Positions 18,083 to 30,266 of a stretch of 64,000 bases of DNA are shown here, in pieces (the stretch's first letter is position 1; the number at the start of each line of letters is the position of its first letter). The notes under the pieces are model-generated. The model was given only the letters and a program-made list of their open reading frames with translations, ran no database searches and was not told where the DNA came from. This stretch comes from an uncultured Paracoccaceae bacterium (GTDB lineage Bacteria > Pseudomonadota > Alphaproteobacteria > Rhodobacterales > Rhodobacteraceae), in NCBI GenBank assembly GCA_937146765.1, contig CAKZRP010000037.1, forward strand, positions 1-64,000, given 5' to 3'. Made by a program: the position numbers and the translations under genes.

Positions 18083-19207
18083 TTAGCCCTGGCGGCGCAG
18101 GATCACCGAGCCGACGGAATAGCCGGCGCCAAAGGAGCAGATGAGGCCGGTGTCGCCTGTCGCAAGGTCGCCGGAGTATTTCGAGAAGGCGATGATGGAG
18201 CCTGCGGAAGAGGTATTGGCGTAGTCCTGCAGGATATTGGGCTGTTCACCCGCCTCGGGCTCGCGGCCCAGGACCTTTTTGCCGATGAAGTCGTTCATCG
18301 TCTTGTTCGCCTGATGCAGCCAGAGGCGTTTGAGATCGCTTGGGGCCACACCTTCGGCCGCCATATGGTCGGCGATGTGCTGGCTGACCATCGGCAGCAC
18401 CTCCTTGAACACCTTGCGGCCGTTCTGCATGAACTGCATGTCGCGGCGGTCCGCGACCCCATCCGGGCGGGAGCGGCGCAGATAGCCGTTGTTGTTGCGG
18501 ATATTGTTGGAAAACTCGGTGGCGCAGCGGGTGGAGAGCACCTCGAAATGCGCGCCTGTTGCGTCTTCCTTGCGTTCGATCAGCGTGGCGGTGGCCACAT
18601 CGCCAAAGATGAAGTGGCAGTCGCGGTCGCGCCATTCGAGATGGCCGGAGCAGATCTCCGGGTTCACCACTAGGGCTGCGCGGATCGAGCCTGCGCGCAC
18701 CATATCCGCTGCCGCCTGAATGCCGAAGGTCGCCGAGGAACACGCGACGTTCATGTCAAAGGCAAAGCCCTTGATCCCCAACAGAGACTGAATCTCGATG
18801 GCGACGGCAGGGTAGGCGCGTTCCATATTGGAGGCGGCACAGATCACCAGATCCACATCCGCTGCGGTCTTGCCCGCTTGTGCCAGCGCCAGCTTGGCTG
18901 CCTCAACCGCCATTTCCGCCATGATGCCCGGTTCCTCGTCGCTGCGCTGGCGCAGCAGGGGGTGCATCACTTTGGGGTCGAGAATGCCTGACTTGTCCAT
19001 CACATAGCGGCTCTCGATGCCGGAGGCTTTGACGATGAACTCCTCGGAGGAATACTGCAGCGCCTCGCGGGTGCCGGCCTCGATCTCGGCGGCGTGTTCG
19101 GCGTTTTGCAGGTCGACATAGGCGTTGAAAGCCTTGACCAGTTCGGCATTGGTGATGCGCTCGGGCGGGGTGAAGACCCCGGTGCCTGTGATGGCGGGTG
19201 TATACAT
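18083..19207 (-). CDS. Beta-ketoacyl-ACP synthase III-type enzyme
   Basis: 374 residues, thiolase fold. The KAS III catalytic triad is intact: C156 (NVACSSATF), H298 (LHQAN) and N331 (YANTSSAG). It is about 50 residues longer than housekeeping FabH, with an insert near residues 30-70, so it resembles the secondary DarB/CHR-type KAS III enzymes more than FabH. It condenses an acyl-CoA or acyl-ACP with a malonyl or other beta-keto donor; the substrate is unknown. Divergent from the MarR-RND operon with a 182-bp shared promoter region. Confidence 0.9.
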   Translation of the reverse strand: MYTPAITGTGVFTPPERITNAELVKAFNAYVDLQNAEHAAEIEAGTREALQYSSEEFIVKASGIESRYVMDKSGILDPKVMHPLLRQRSDEEPGIMAEMAVEAAKLALAQAGKTAADVDLVICAASNMERAYPAVAIEIQSLLGIKGFAFDMNVACSSATFGIQAAADMVRAGSIRAALVVNPEICSGHLEWRDRDCHFIFGDVATATLIERKEDATGAHFEVLSTRCATEFSNNIRNNNGYLRRSRPDGVADRRDMQFMQNGRKVFKEVLPMVSQHIADHMAAEGVAPSDLKRLWLHQANKTMNDFIGKKVLGREPEAGEQPNILQDYANTSSAGSIIAFSKYSGDLATGDTGLICSFGAGYSVGSVILRRQG

Positions 19208-19389
19208 GGTAACGTCCCAGACAGAGGCCCCGGCTGGGCCTGGCTCTCAAAGTGGCGCATACAGGACCCGTTTCAAGCTGTGAGGTCAAGGCCACAGGCC
19301 GGATGCCCTTGCGGAAACATCCATCTGCCCCCTTTAAATACTTCACGACCTGAACTATCTCGCGCCAAGGAGTAAGGTTGAGGGACATA

Positions 19390-19869
19390 ATGTCAGACAC
19401 GCCAGATATCTGGGATCTCTACACGACCGAAGTGCAGGCCATGATGGGGGTCTTCGCGCTTCAGTTGCAATTGGAGCAGCGTCTGACCCACACCCCGACG
19501 CCGGGAGATCTGGGCAAGCCGGAATGTCATTTGCTGATCATTCTGGCCGCGCCGCGCCGCATGGGAGAACTGGCGCAGTTGGCGATGAAGACGCCTTCGG
19601 CGGTGACGGCGGCGGCGGCGATGCTCGAAAAGCAAGGGCTGATCAGGCGGGTGCGGGACCCCCGCGACGGTCGGGCCTGGCTTTTGGAACTGACGGAGGA
19701 AGGCCGCGCACGACGGTGCGAGCTGATCGAGGCGGCCTTCGGGATATTTTATGAAACATCGGGTCTGACGCAGGAAGAAGCGAAAATCCTCGCTGGGCTC
19801 GCAAAAAAAATTCACAATAAGGCCATTCAGTCGGGCGCTGTGGGACCCTGTGAAGGAGATCGGACATGA
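19390..19869 (+). CDS. MarR family transcriptional regulator
   Basis: 159 residues with a winged helix: MGELAQLAMKTPSAVTAAAAMLEKQGLIRRVRDPRDGRAWLLELTEEG, including the MarR wing with DPRDGR. The ATG at 19390 is chosen because GAGGG lies just upstream; a TTG at 19378 would place that element inside the gene. Its stop overlaps the next ATG (ATGA), so it is co-translated with the efflux adaptor and probably autoregulates the operon, perhaps also the divergent KAS III gene. Confidence 0.92.
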   Translation: MSDTPDIWDLYTTEVQAMMGVFALQLQLEQRLTHTPTPGDLGKPECHLLIILAAPRRMGELAQLAMKTPSAVTAAAAMLEKQGLIRRVRDPRDGRAWLLELTEEGRARRCELIEAAFGIFYETSGLTQEEAKILAGLAKKIHNKAIQSGAVGPCEGDRT

Positions 19870-20933
19870 GACTTACATCCATTCGGGCCATGGTTCTGGG
19901 GGCGGCCTTGGGCCTGCCTCTGGCGGCGCTCGCGCAAGAGCAGGCACCGGAGCAGGCGGCGGCACCGCTGAAGCCGGTGAAGCTGATGACCGCCGATGGC
20001 GGCGCGGCCCCCTTGGAACGGCAGTTCTTCGGCCAGGTGGCGGCCAAGGAGACGGTGGATCTTGCCTTTCAGGTTGGCGGCCAGGTGCTGCGGCTGCCTG
20101 TGGCCGAGGGCGAGGTGATTCCCGAGGGCGAGCTGATCTCGCAACTGGACCTTGAGACCTTTGAGCTGCAGCTGCAGCAGGCGGTGTTGAACAAGGAGCA
20201 AGCGGATCGTGCCAAGGAGCGCAATGCGCGTCTGGCGGGCACCGTGAGCCAGGTGGCGATCGAGGATGCGGAAACTGCCGCCAGCCTTGCGGATGTGGCG
20301 CTGCGCACTGCCCAGACCAACCTGGGTCACGCGACGCTTTATGCGCCTTTTGATGCGCTGGTGGCGCGGCGCGAAGTGGCGCTGTTCTCCACCGTTTCTG
20401 CCGGCACGCCGATTGCGCGCCTGCATGACATGTCGGAGCTGCATGTGGAAATCGACGTGCCGGAGCTGTTGTTCCAGCGCGCCAACGAAAGCGACACCTT
20501 CGAGATCGTCGCCACCTTTCCCGGCTCCCCCACGGAATACCCGGTTGAGATCCTCGAATATACCGCCGAAGCCTCGGCTGTGGGGCAGACCTATCGGGTG
20601 ACCCTGACGATGGAGCCGCCGCAGGATCGCCAGGTGCTGCCCGGGGCCTCCACCACCGTCAAGGTGCGGGTGCTGACCGGTCGCCACAGCATTTCCTTGC
20701 CGGCCACCGCGATCCTGACCAATGCCGCGGGCGAGACCGGGGTGATGGTGTTTTCCCCCAAGGGCGCGGATGAGGGGACGGTGACCTGGACCAAGGTCGA
20801 GGTGGAGCCCAATCAGTTCGGCCAGTTCGACGTGCTCTCGGGCATCAATGACGGCGACGAGGTGGTGCTGACCGGAGGTGCGGCGCTGGACGACGGGCAG
20901 GCGGTGCGCCGCTTTGCCGGTTTCAGCAACTGA
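19866..20933 (+). CDS. RND efflux periplasmic adaptor (membrane fusion protein)
   Basis: 355 residues with a cleavable signal peptide (about 1-23, ending LAALAQ) and no lipobox cysteine. Visible are the biotinyl-lipoyl half (LAFQVGGQVLRLPVAEGEVIPEGELISQLD), a short alpha-helical hairpin (about 100-150), the second lipoyl half (LGHATLYAPFDALVARREV) and the beta-barrel. It links the inner-membrane pump to an outer-membrane channel; no TolC-like gene is adjacent. It overlaps marR by 4 bp. Confidence 0.93.
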   Translation: MRLTSIRAMVLGAALGLPLAALAQEQAPEQAAAPLKPVKLMTADGGAAPLERQFFGQVAAKETVDLAFQVGGQVLRLPVAEGEVIPEGELISQLDLETFELQLQQAVLNKEQADRAKERNARLAGTVSQVAIEDAETAASLADVALRTAQTNLGHATLYAPFDALVARREVALFSTVSAGTPIARLHDMSELHVEIDVPELLFQRANESDTFEIVATFPGSPTEYPVEILEYTAEASAVGQTYRVTLTMEPPQDRQVLPGASTTVKVRVLTGRHSISLPATAILTNAAGETGVMVFSPKGADEGTVTWTKVEVEPNQFGQFDVLSGINDGDEVVLTGGAALDDGQAVRRFAGFSN

Positions 20934-20944
20934 GGCGCTGAGCG

Positions 20945-23900
20945 ATGGACATTGCACGCGGATCCATTCAACGGCCACTTTATACCTGGCTGATCATGCT
21001 CTTTGCCCTGTTCGGGGGCATCTGGGGCTTCCTGAGCCTTGGGCGGCTGGAAGACCCGGCCTTTACCATCAAGCAGGCGGTGATTCAGACCACCTATCCC
21101 GGCGCCAGCGCCGAGACGGTGGCGCTGGAGGTCTCCGAGCCGCTTGAATCCGCCATCCAGAAGATGGAAGAGGTGAAGATGATCACCTCGATGAACCGAC
21201 CGGGCGTGTCGGTGATCGAGGTGGAGATGCAGGACACCTACGACGGCTCCGAGCTGCCGGAAATCTGGACCAAGCTGCGCGCCAAGGTGAGCGATGCGGC
21301 GCGGCATCTGCCGGACGGGGTCAGCCAGCCTCTGGTCAATGACAGCTTCGGCGATGTGTTCGGCATTTTCTACGCGGTGACCGCCGAGGGATTTTCCGAC
21401 AAGGAGAAATACGAGCTCTCGACCTTCCTGCGGCGCGAATTGCTGACCGTGGAAGGCGTGGCGGACGTGGATATCTCGGGGCTGCGCAACGAGACCATCT
21501 ATGTCGAGCCGGACATGCCGATTGCCACCAACCTCGGCGTTTCGGTCGAGGCGCTGGCCAATGCGATTGCCACTTCGAACTCCGTCACCCCGGCGGGCGA
21601 GGTGAAGGCGGGCAGCGTCAACACGCTGATGCAGACACCCGAGGGCTCTGATTCCGTGTCGGAAATCGCGGGCCTCACCATCGGTGTCGGTGGCGAGACC
21701 ATCAATGTGATCGACGTGGCGAATGTCTGGCGCGGGCGCGAGATCGACCCGGGCGAGATCATCCGTTTCAACGGGGTCGAGGCCTTTACCATGGGGGTCT
21801 CGGGCATTGCCAACGAGAATATCGTCGATGTCGGGCATCGGGTGGATGCCAAGCTGGCCGAGCTGGATGGGGAGATCCCCTTTGGCGTCAAGCTGCACCC
21901 GATCTACCAGCAACATATCGTGGTGGAGCAGGCCTCCAACGACTTTCTCGTCAACCTCGCCATGTCGGTGGCCATCGTGATTGTCGTTCTGGCGATCTTC
22001 ATGGGCTGGCGCGCGGCGGTGGTCGTCGGCACCACGCTCCTGCTGACCGTGGTGGGCACGCTGTTCTTCATGGCGCTGTTCTCGATCGAGATGGAGCGGA
22101 TCTCGCTCGGGGCGCTGATCATCGCCATGGGGATGCTGGTGGACAATGCCATCGTGGTCGCCGAGGGCATGCAGATCACCATGCTGCGCGGCAAATCCTC
22201 GCGCGAGGCGGCGCATGAGGCAGCGGCCAAGACCCAGATCCCACTGCTCGGTGCAACCGTCATCGGCATCATGGCCTTTGCCGGCATCGGTCTCAGCCCG
22301 GATGCGACGGGCGAATTCCTGTTCTCGCTCTTTGCGGTGATCGGGATTTCGCTGCTGCTGAGCTGGATCCTGGCTCTGACCGCAACGCCGCTCTTGGCGC
22401 ATTACTTCTTCAAGCGCGGCAAGGGCGGCGGCGCGGATGGCTACGACGGCCTCTTGTTCCGCGCCTATGGCAGCCTGCTGCGGCTGGCGCTGAAGCTGCG
22501 CTGGCTGGTGGTCGTGGGGCTGGTGGCGGTAACCGTGGTCTGTTTCGCAGGCTTCGGGATGCTGAAGCAGCAGTTCTTCCCCAACTCCAACACGCCCCTG
22601 TTCTACGTCCACTACAAGCTGCCCCAGGGCACCGCGATCGAGACCACCTCGGACCATATGGCCGAGATGGAAGCCTGGCTCGGCGCGCGCGAGGACGTGG
22701 TCTCGGTGGCGACCTTCGTGGGGCAGGGGGCGACGCGCTTCATCCTGACTTATGCGGGCGAGAAGGCAAACCCGAGCTATGGGCACCTGATCATCCGTAC
22801 CGAGACCCTCGATCAGATCCCGCCGCTGCGGGCCGAGCTGGAAGCCTGGGGCCGGTCGCATTTCCCCGAGGGCGAGTTCCGCACCGAGCGGCTGGTCTTT
22901 GGTCCCGGCGGCGGCGCGCCCATCGAAGTGCGTTTCTCCGGTCCCGATCCGGCGGTGCTGCGGCAACTGGCGGAAGAGGCCAAGGTGGCGCTGGAAACCG
23001 CCAGCGATCTCACCCGCGACGTGCGCCACAACTGGCGCGAACAGGAGCTGGTGCTGAAGCCGGTCTATGCCACCGATCGGGCGCAGACGGCGGGGGTGAC
23101 GCGGGATGATATCTCCAACGCCCTGCAGTTCTCGACCAACGGTCTGACCACCGGCGTGTTCCGCGAACGCGAGCGGCTCATTCCCATCGTGATGCGGCGG
23201 GCGCCGGAAGAGCCCTACAACCTGATGAACCAGGTGGTCTTTTCCGAGGCGGCCGGGGCCTGGATCCCGCTCGAGCAGATGATCGACGGGGTAGGCTACG
23301 AGGTGCAGAACACCCTCGTGCATCGCCGCGACCGGGTCTACACCATCACCATCGGGGCCGATGTGGACAGCGAGGTGACGGCGGCCACCGTCTTTACCCA
23401 GGTGCAGCAGGCGGTCGAGGCCATCAAGGTGCCGCAGGGCTACAAGATGGAATGGGGCGGCGAGCATGAGAACTCCGCCGACGCCAACGAGAGCCTCGGG
23501 AAACAGCTGCCGCTGTCGCTCTTGATCATGGTTCTGATCTCGGTCTTGCTGTTCAACGCCATCCGCCAGCCGATCATCATCTGGCTCCTGGTGCCGATGA
23601 GCGTGAACGGTGTGGTGATCGGTCTGCTGGGCACCGGTCTGCCCTTCACCTTCACCGCGCTGTTGGGGCTCTTGAGCCTCTCGGGCATGTTGATCAAGAA
23701 CGGCATCGTTCTGGTTGAGGAGATCGATATCGTGCGTCGCGAGGAGGGGCTGCCCCTGCGCGAGAGCATCGTGAAGGCCTCGGTCTCGCGTCTGCGTCCG
23801 GTGATGCTGGCGGCGATCACCACCATCCTCGGCATGGCGCCTTTGATGAGCGATGCCTTCTTCGTCTCGATGGCGGTGACCATCATGGGCGGTCTGGCTT

Positions 23901-23995
23901 TTGCCACCGTGCTGACCCTGGTGGCCGCGCCGGTCTTCTACTTGATCTTCTTCAAGGGAGTTGAGCGGGCGGAGCAAAAGGCCGCCGCAGCCTGA
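20945..23995 (+). CDS. RND family efflux transporter, inner-membrane permease
   Basis: 1016 residues, the usual length for HAE1/AcrB-like pumps. N-terminal membrane helix, two large periplasmic loops and membrane-helix clusters around 330-470 and 840-1010. The charged helix-4 region reads LGALIIAMGMLVDNAIVVAEG, with the aspartate of the proton relay, and the second repeat has SGMLIKNGIVLVEEID. Exports drugs, lipids or metabolites using the proton gradient; substrate unknown. Eleven bp after the adaptor gene; a strong terminator follows. Confidence 0.96.
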   Translation: MDIARGSIQRPLYTWLIMLFALFGGIWGFLSLGRLEDPAFTIKQAVIQTTYPGASAETVALEVSEPLESAIQKMEEVKMITSMNRPGVSVIEVEMQDTYDGSELPEIWTKLRAKVSDAARHLPDGVSQPLVNDSFGDVFGIFYAVTAEGFSDKEKYELSTFLRRELLTVEGVADVDISGLRNETIYVEPDMPIATNLGVSVEALANAIATSNSVTPAGEVKAGSVNTLMQTPEGSDSVSEIAGLTIGVGGETINVIDVANVWRGREIDPGEIIRFNGVEAFTMGVSGIANENIVDVGHRVDAKLAELDGEIPFGVKLHPIYQQHIVVEQASNDFLVNLAMSVAIVIVVLAIFMGWRAAVVVGTTLLLTVVGTLFFMALFSIEMERISLGALIIAMGMLVDNAIVVAEGMQITMLRGKSSREAAHEAAAKTQIPLLGATVIGIMAFAGIGLSPDATGEFLFSLFAVIGISLLLSWILALTATPLLAHYFFKRGKGGGADGYDGLLFRAYGSLLRLALKLRWLVVVGLVAVTVVCFAGFGMLKQQFFPNSNTPLFYVHYKLPQGTAIETTSDHMAEMEAWLGAREDVVSVATFVGQGATRFILTYAGEKANPSYGHLIIRTETLDQIPPLRAELEAWGRSHFPEGEFRTERLVFGPGGGAPIEVRFSGPDPAVLRQLAEEAKVALETASDLTRDVRHNWREQELVLKPVYATDRAQTAGVTRDDISNALQFSTNGLTTGVFRERERLIPIVMRRAPEEPYNLMNQVVFSEAAGAWIPLEQMIDGVGYEVQNTLVHRRDRVYTITIGADVDSEVTAATVFTQVQQAVEAIKVPQGYKMEWGGEHENSADANESLGKQLPLSLLIMVLISVLLFNAIRQPIIIWLLVPMSVNGVVIGLLGTGLPFTFTALLGLLSLSGMLIKNGIVLVEEIDIVRREEGLPLRESIVKASVSRLRPVMLAAITTILGMAPLMSDAFFVSMAVTIMGGLAFATVLTLVAAPVFYLIFFKGVERAEQKAAAA

Positions 23996-24021
23996 TCGGT
24001 CGAGCGGATCGCAGGACAATA

Positions 24022-24058
24022 GAAAACCCCCGGGGCGTGACATTCCCCGGGGGTTTTC
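24022..24058 (+). terminator. Rho-independent terminator after the RND operon
   Basis: Perfect 14-bp stem GAAAACCCCCGGGG/CCCCGGGGGTTTTC with a 9-nt loop. The right arm contains the T-run. It can act in both directions. Confidence 0.9.
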
Positions 24059-24293
24059 GTTTGGGGGAGATCAAAGAGTGGCCATCGCGTGAGGGGTGAG
24101 AGAGCATAGGATGGCCGGAGGGAACATGATCTTCCGCTACCCGTTCTGGGCTGCTCTATGTCCCATAACTGTGCCTCAGGGGGCGAGTCGCCGCAATCTC
24201 GACATATTCCGATTTCCGTAAGCGTGGCGCAAATATCCGGTCGAATTGTGCAAGAGTTTTAGCGGCTTGCGCGCGGATCTTGACTTGCCGGGA
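24059..24293. other. Gene-free stretch between the RND terminator and the small lipoprotein
   Basis: I see no gene, tRNA or repeat here. With 24369-24773 it makes up a region of about 700 bp that has only the tiny lipoprotein gene and a series of hairpins. Confidence 0.5.
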
Positions 24294-24368
24294 TCAAATC
24301 AGCGGCACGAAGGGCACGTCGCAGGCGGCAAGGGAGAGAAGGGCGAAGAGGGCAAGAAAGCGGGTCAT
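24294..24368 (-). CDS. Very small predicted lipoprotein, 24 residues
   Basis: ATG at 24368. The frame encodes a basic start (MTRF), a hydrophobic stretch and a lipobox LAAC with cysteine at residue 16, leaving a mature lipopeptide of only nine residues (CDVPFVPLI) before TGA. The layout is that of entericidin- or LptM-like minimal lipoproteins. Near-identical tiny peptides occur in other Rhodobacterales as I recall, unverified. The Shine-Dalgarno is weak (GAAAG). Lgt, encoded at 9.6 kb, would acylate it. Function unknown. Confidence 0.6.
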   Translation of the reverse strand: MTRFLALFALLSLAACDVPFVPLI

Positions 24369-24466
24369 GGCAAGTCTTTCGTTGGGATCGCAGGCCGGAA
24401 TGATGTCGCCACACTGGCGCATCAATGTTGCAATCTTCTGTAGGTCCCTCGCTTTCGGGAGGGGGT

Positions 24467-24510
24467 GGCGGGGGTGGCGCGGGCCCATCCTGGCCCGCGC
24501 CACCCCCGCC
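24467..24510. repeat. Perfect 19-bp hairpin
   Basis: Arms 24467-24485 and 24492-24510 pair perfectly (GGCGGGGGTGGCGCGGGCC and its complement) around the 6-nt loop CATCCT. No T-run follows on either strand. A second hairpin (10-bp stem TCGGATCGCC/GGCGATCCGA, loop TCT) follows at 24515-24537. Confidence 0.8.
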
Positions 24511-24560
24511 CCGGTCGGATCGCCTCTGGCGATCCGAAAGCCCTGCGGGCTCAAAAATGA

Positions 24561-24584
24561 AAACGCCCCCAAAGGGGGGCGTTT
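24561..24584 (-). terminator. Rho-independent terminator downstream of carB
   Basis: Perfect 10-bp stem AAACGCCCCC/GGGGGCGTTT with a 4-nt loop. Read on the minus strand, it is followed by TTCATTTTTGA. It lies about 190 bp beyond the carB stop, after the two palindromes. Confidence 0.8.
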
Positions 24585-24680
24585 GCCGGTTTTCTGGCAC
24601 TGACCCCGATCTGGGGTGAGGGGGCGAAAGGCCTTGCGGCTCCGCCTGGGGCGCTCGGGGGCTGCGCCCCGTTCGGTCCA

Positions 24681-24705
24681 GGAAACTGTCCACTGGACAG
24701 TTTCC
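24681..24705. repeat. 25-bp palindrome, copy 1
   Basis: Perfect 12-bp arms GGAAACTGTCCA/TGGACAGTTTCC around a single C. It is preceded by GGGCTGCGCCCCGTTCG, as copy 2 is by a close variant. Confidence 0.85.
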
Positions 24706-24738
24706 TTACCGGACCTAGGGCTCCGCCCGTTCGTCGTT

Positions 24739-24763
24739 GAAAACGATCCACTGGATCGTTTTC
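24739..24763. repeat. 25-bp palindrome, copy 2
   Basis: Perfect 12-bp arms GAAAACGATCCA/TGGATCGTTTTC around a single C. It has the same length, centre and TCCACTGGA core as copy 1. The three pairs that differ from copy 1 are changed on both sides, so pairing is kept. Confidence 0.85.
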
Positions 24764-24773
24764 CGGGCGCTCC

Positions 24774-28136
<3,363 letters not shown>

Positions 28137-28349
28137 GGCGGTGGTCCTTTTGGCAGATGGAGCGGCGTGGCGAGCTGAATCGGACGCCTGCGGGCGCCCA
28201 AATTGTCCTGCGTTATAGGGAGCGAGACGAAAGGTGCAAGGGGGATCGGCCTTGCGGCGCAAATTGCCGTTTTCTGCCCTTTCGTGTGACGCCCGAACCG
28301 CTATATGCGGTGGCGAGGGAGACACTGACTGCTCACGGAGACCCTGACG

Positions 28350-29489
28350 GTGCAAATCCGCTTTGACAATGGTCCATCGACGGGCGCGGCGCTGTTTTCG
28401 GCACCGCTGGAGCTGATCCGCGCGGATCTGCCGGGCGACGTGCGCCCGGCACTGGCGGCTTTGGACGCGGCGCGCGCGGCAGGTCATTGGGTGGCGGGCT
28501 ATGCGAGCTATGAGATGGGCTACGCGCTGGAGCCGCGCCTGAGCCATCTGTTGCACGAGGCTGAGCGGGGGCGCCGGCGTCTGCCGTTGCTGCACTTCGG
28601 GGTCTACCGCGCGCCGGCGGGCGCGGATGTTCCGCTCTGGGCCGGCGATGCAGGCGTGGGCGAGATCTCACCGCGCTGGGAGGCGACGCGTTACGCGGAG
28701 GCCTTTGACCGGGTGAAGGCCTATATCGGCGCGGGCGACATCTATCAGGCCAACCTGACCTTTCCGATTGATGCAACCATGTGGGGCGGGGCAGAGGCGC
28801 TTTATGCCGCATTGGCCGCCCGCCAGCCGGTGGGGCACGGCGCGCTGATCACGCAAGAAGGGCTGCCCGCGATCCTGTCACGCAGCCCGGAGCTGTTCTT
28901 TCGCACCTCGCCCGAGGGCGTGATCGAGACTCGCCCGATGAAGGGCACCCAGCCGCGGAGCCAGGACCCGGTTGAGGACGCGCGGCGCCGGGAGTTTTTG
29001 CAGGCCGACGAGAAGAACCGCGCCGAAAACCTGATGATCGTCGATCTTTTGCGCAATGACATCAGTCGGGTCTCTGAAACAGGCTCGGTGCATGTGCCCG
29101 AGCTTTTTGCGGTGGAGACTTATGCCACCGTTCACCAGATGGTGTCGCTGGTGCGGGCGCGGCTGAAGGCGGGTGTGGGGCTCGCGGCGATCTTTGAAGC
29201 GCTTTATCCCTGCGGCTCCATCACCGGGGCGCCGAAGATCCGCGCGATGGAGGTGCTGGCCGAGCTCGAACCCTGGGCGCGCGAGATCTATTGCGGCACC
29301 ATCGGTTGGGCCGCGCCGGATGGGCGGTCGGAGTTCAATGTGGCGATCCGCACCGTGATGCTGGAGGGCGAGGCGGCGACGTTCAATGTGGGCGGAGGGC
29401 TGGTCTGGGACAGCACCGCGCCGTCGGAATATGAGGAAGCCCTGTGGAAAGCCCGTTTTGCGCAAGTGACGACCCCGATTTCCGCCTGA
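28350..29489 (+). CDS. pabB: Aminodeoxychorismate synthase component I
   Basis: 379 residues of the chorismate-binding family. With a glutamine amidotransferase (PabA) it converts chorismate to 4-amino-4-deoxychorismate for folate synthesis. Landmarks: [14 protein letters not shown], the [13 protein letters not shown] motif, [16 protein letters not shown] with the catalytic lysine region, [14 protein letters not shown], and [20 protein letters not shown]. The GTG start at 28350 is supported by GGAG 9 bp upstream. It shares a 46-bp overlap with the next gene, pabC. Confidence 0.94.
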   Translation: MQIRFDNGPSTGAALFSAPLELIRADLPGDVRPALAALDAARAAGHWVAGYASYEMGYALEPRLSHLLHEAERGRRRLPLLHFGVYRAPAGADVPLWAGDAGVGEISPRWEATRYAEAFDRVKAYIGAGDIYQANLTFPIDATMWGGAEALYAALAARQPVGHGALITQEGLPAILSRSPELFFRTSPEGVIETRPMKGTQPRSQDPVEDARRREFLQADEKNRAENLMIVDLLRNDISRVSETGSVHVPELFAVETYATVHQMVSLVRARLKAGVGLAAIFEALYPCGSITGAPKIRAMEVLAELEPWAREIYCGTIGWAAPDGRSEFNVAIRTVMLEGEAATFNVGGGLVWDSTAPSEYEEALWKARFAQVTTPISA

Positions 29490-30085
29490 TCGAGACCTTC
29501 GGCTATCAGCCGGGGCAGGGGGTGGCGCGGCTGGACCTGCATCTGGCCCGTATGGCGCGCTCGGCTGCGGCTTTCGACATTGCCTTTGACGTTGCTGGCG
29601 CAGGGGCGGTGGTCGCCGGGCTCTCGGCGGTTGAGCCCCTGCGCTGCCGGATGACGCTGGACGCCGAGGGCAGACTGGCGCTGACAACGGCACCGATGCC
29701 GGCTGAGGCTTCCCTGTGGCGCATCGCCATCGCGCCGGAGCGGCTGAGGTCCGACGACCTCTTTTTGCGCCACAAGACCACGCGGCGCGCGCTTTATGAC
29801 CAGGCCCGCGCCACTATGCTGGCGGGAATTGATGAGTTGGTCTTCCTCAACGAACGGGATGAGCTCTGCGAAGGCACCATCACCAATATCGTTGTGACCC
29901 GCCGCGATGGCGCGCGGGTGACGCCGCCGCTGGCCTCGGGGTGCCTGCCGGGGATTTACCGCCAGAGCCTGCTGGATGCGCGCGCGGCGCAGGAGGGGGT
30001 CCTGACCCGTGCGGACCTGGAGGCCGCCACCGCGATCCATCTGACCAATGCCCTGCGTGGTGAAATCCTGGCCGACCTGATCTGA
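29444..30085 (+). CDS. pabC: Aminotransferase class IV, probable 4-amino-4-deoxychorismate lyase
   Basis: 213 residues, PLP-dependent fold type IV. Releases pyruvate from aminodeoxychorismate to give p-aminobenzoate. The PLP lysine is probably in [13 protein letters not shown]. The conserved [16 protein letters not shown] motif carries the glutamate and phosphate-binding residues, and SGCLPGIYR follows. It starts at a GTG inside the 3' end of pabB, with GAGGAAG upstream, so translation is coupled and the pair acts in one pathway. Confidence 0.92.
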   Translation: MESPFCASDDPDFRLIETFGYQPGQGVARLDLHLARMARSAAAFDIAFDVAGAGAVVAGLSAVEPLRCRMTLDAEGRLALTTAPMPAEASLWRIAIAPERLRSDDLFLRHKTTRRALYDQARATMLAGIDELVFLNERDELCEGTITNIVVTRRDGARVTPPLASGCLPGIYRQSLLDARAAQEGVLTRADLEAATAIHLTNALRGEILADLI

Positions 30086-30165
30086 CCCGCGCGCCCCTTT
30101 GCGGCCTTGCCTGCCAAAACGCCGCCTGCACCGCGCCTTGGACCCTTCAAAATCCCCAGCATCGC

Positions 30166-30194
30166 TTGACAAGCCGGGCCGAACCTTGTGTACC
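30166..30194 (+). promoter_or_regulatory. Candidate promoter of aspS
   Basis: A perfect TTGACA -35 box (30166-30171) and a weak TGTACC -10 (30189-30194) are separated by 17 bp, about 75 bp upstream of the aspS start. Alphaproteobacterial sigma-70 promoters conserve the -35 better than the -10. Confidence 0.4.
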
Positions 30195-30266
30195 GGAGCG
30201 GATAAATTCCGCCCGGCCGGCTGCTGTGATGCGCCGCCCCGCAGACCGAAAAAAGAGACCAGATCC

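Noticed and set aside
20813..24043. 1076-codon minus-strand open frame
   Set aside because: Mirror of the RND adaptor and pump genes. The translation is His/Gln/Arg-rich, typical of antisense to high-GC coding sequence.
28137..28595. In-frame extension upstream of the carB start
   Set aside because: It overlaps the divergent pabB gene and lacks homology; the conserved N-terminus starts at 28136.
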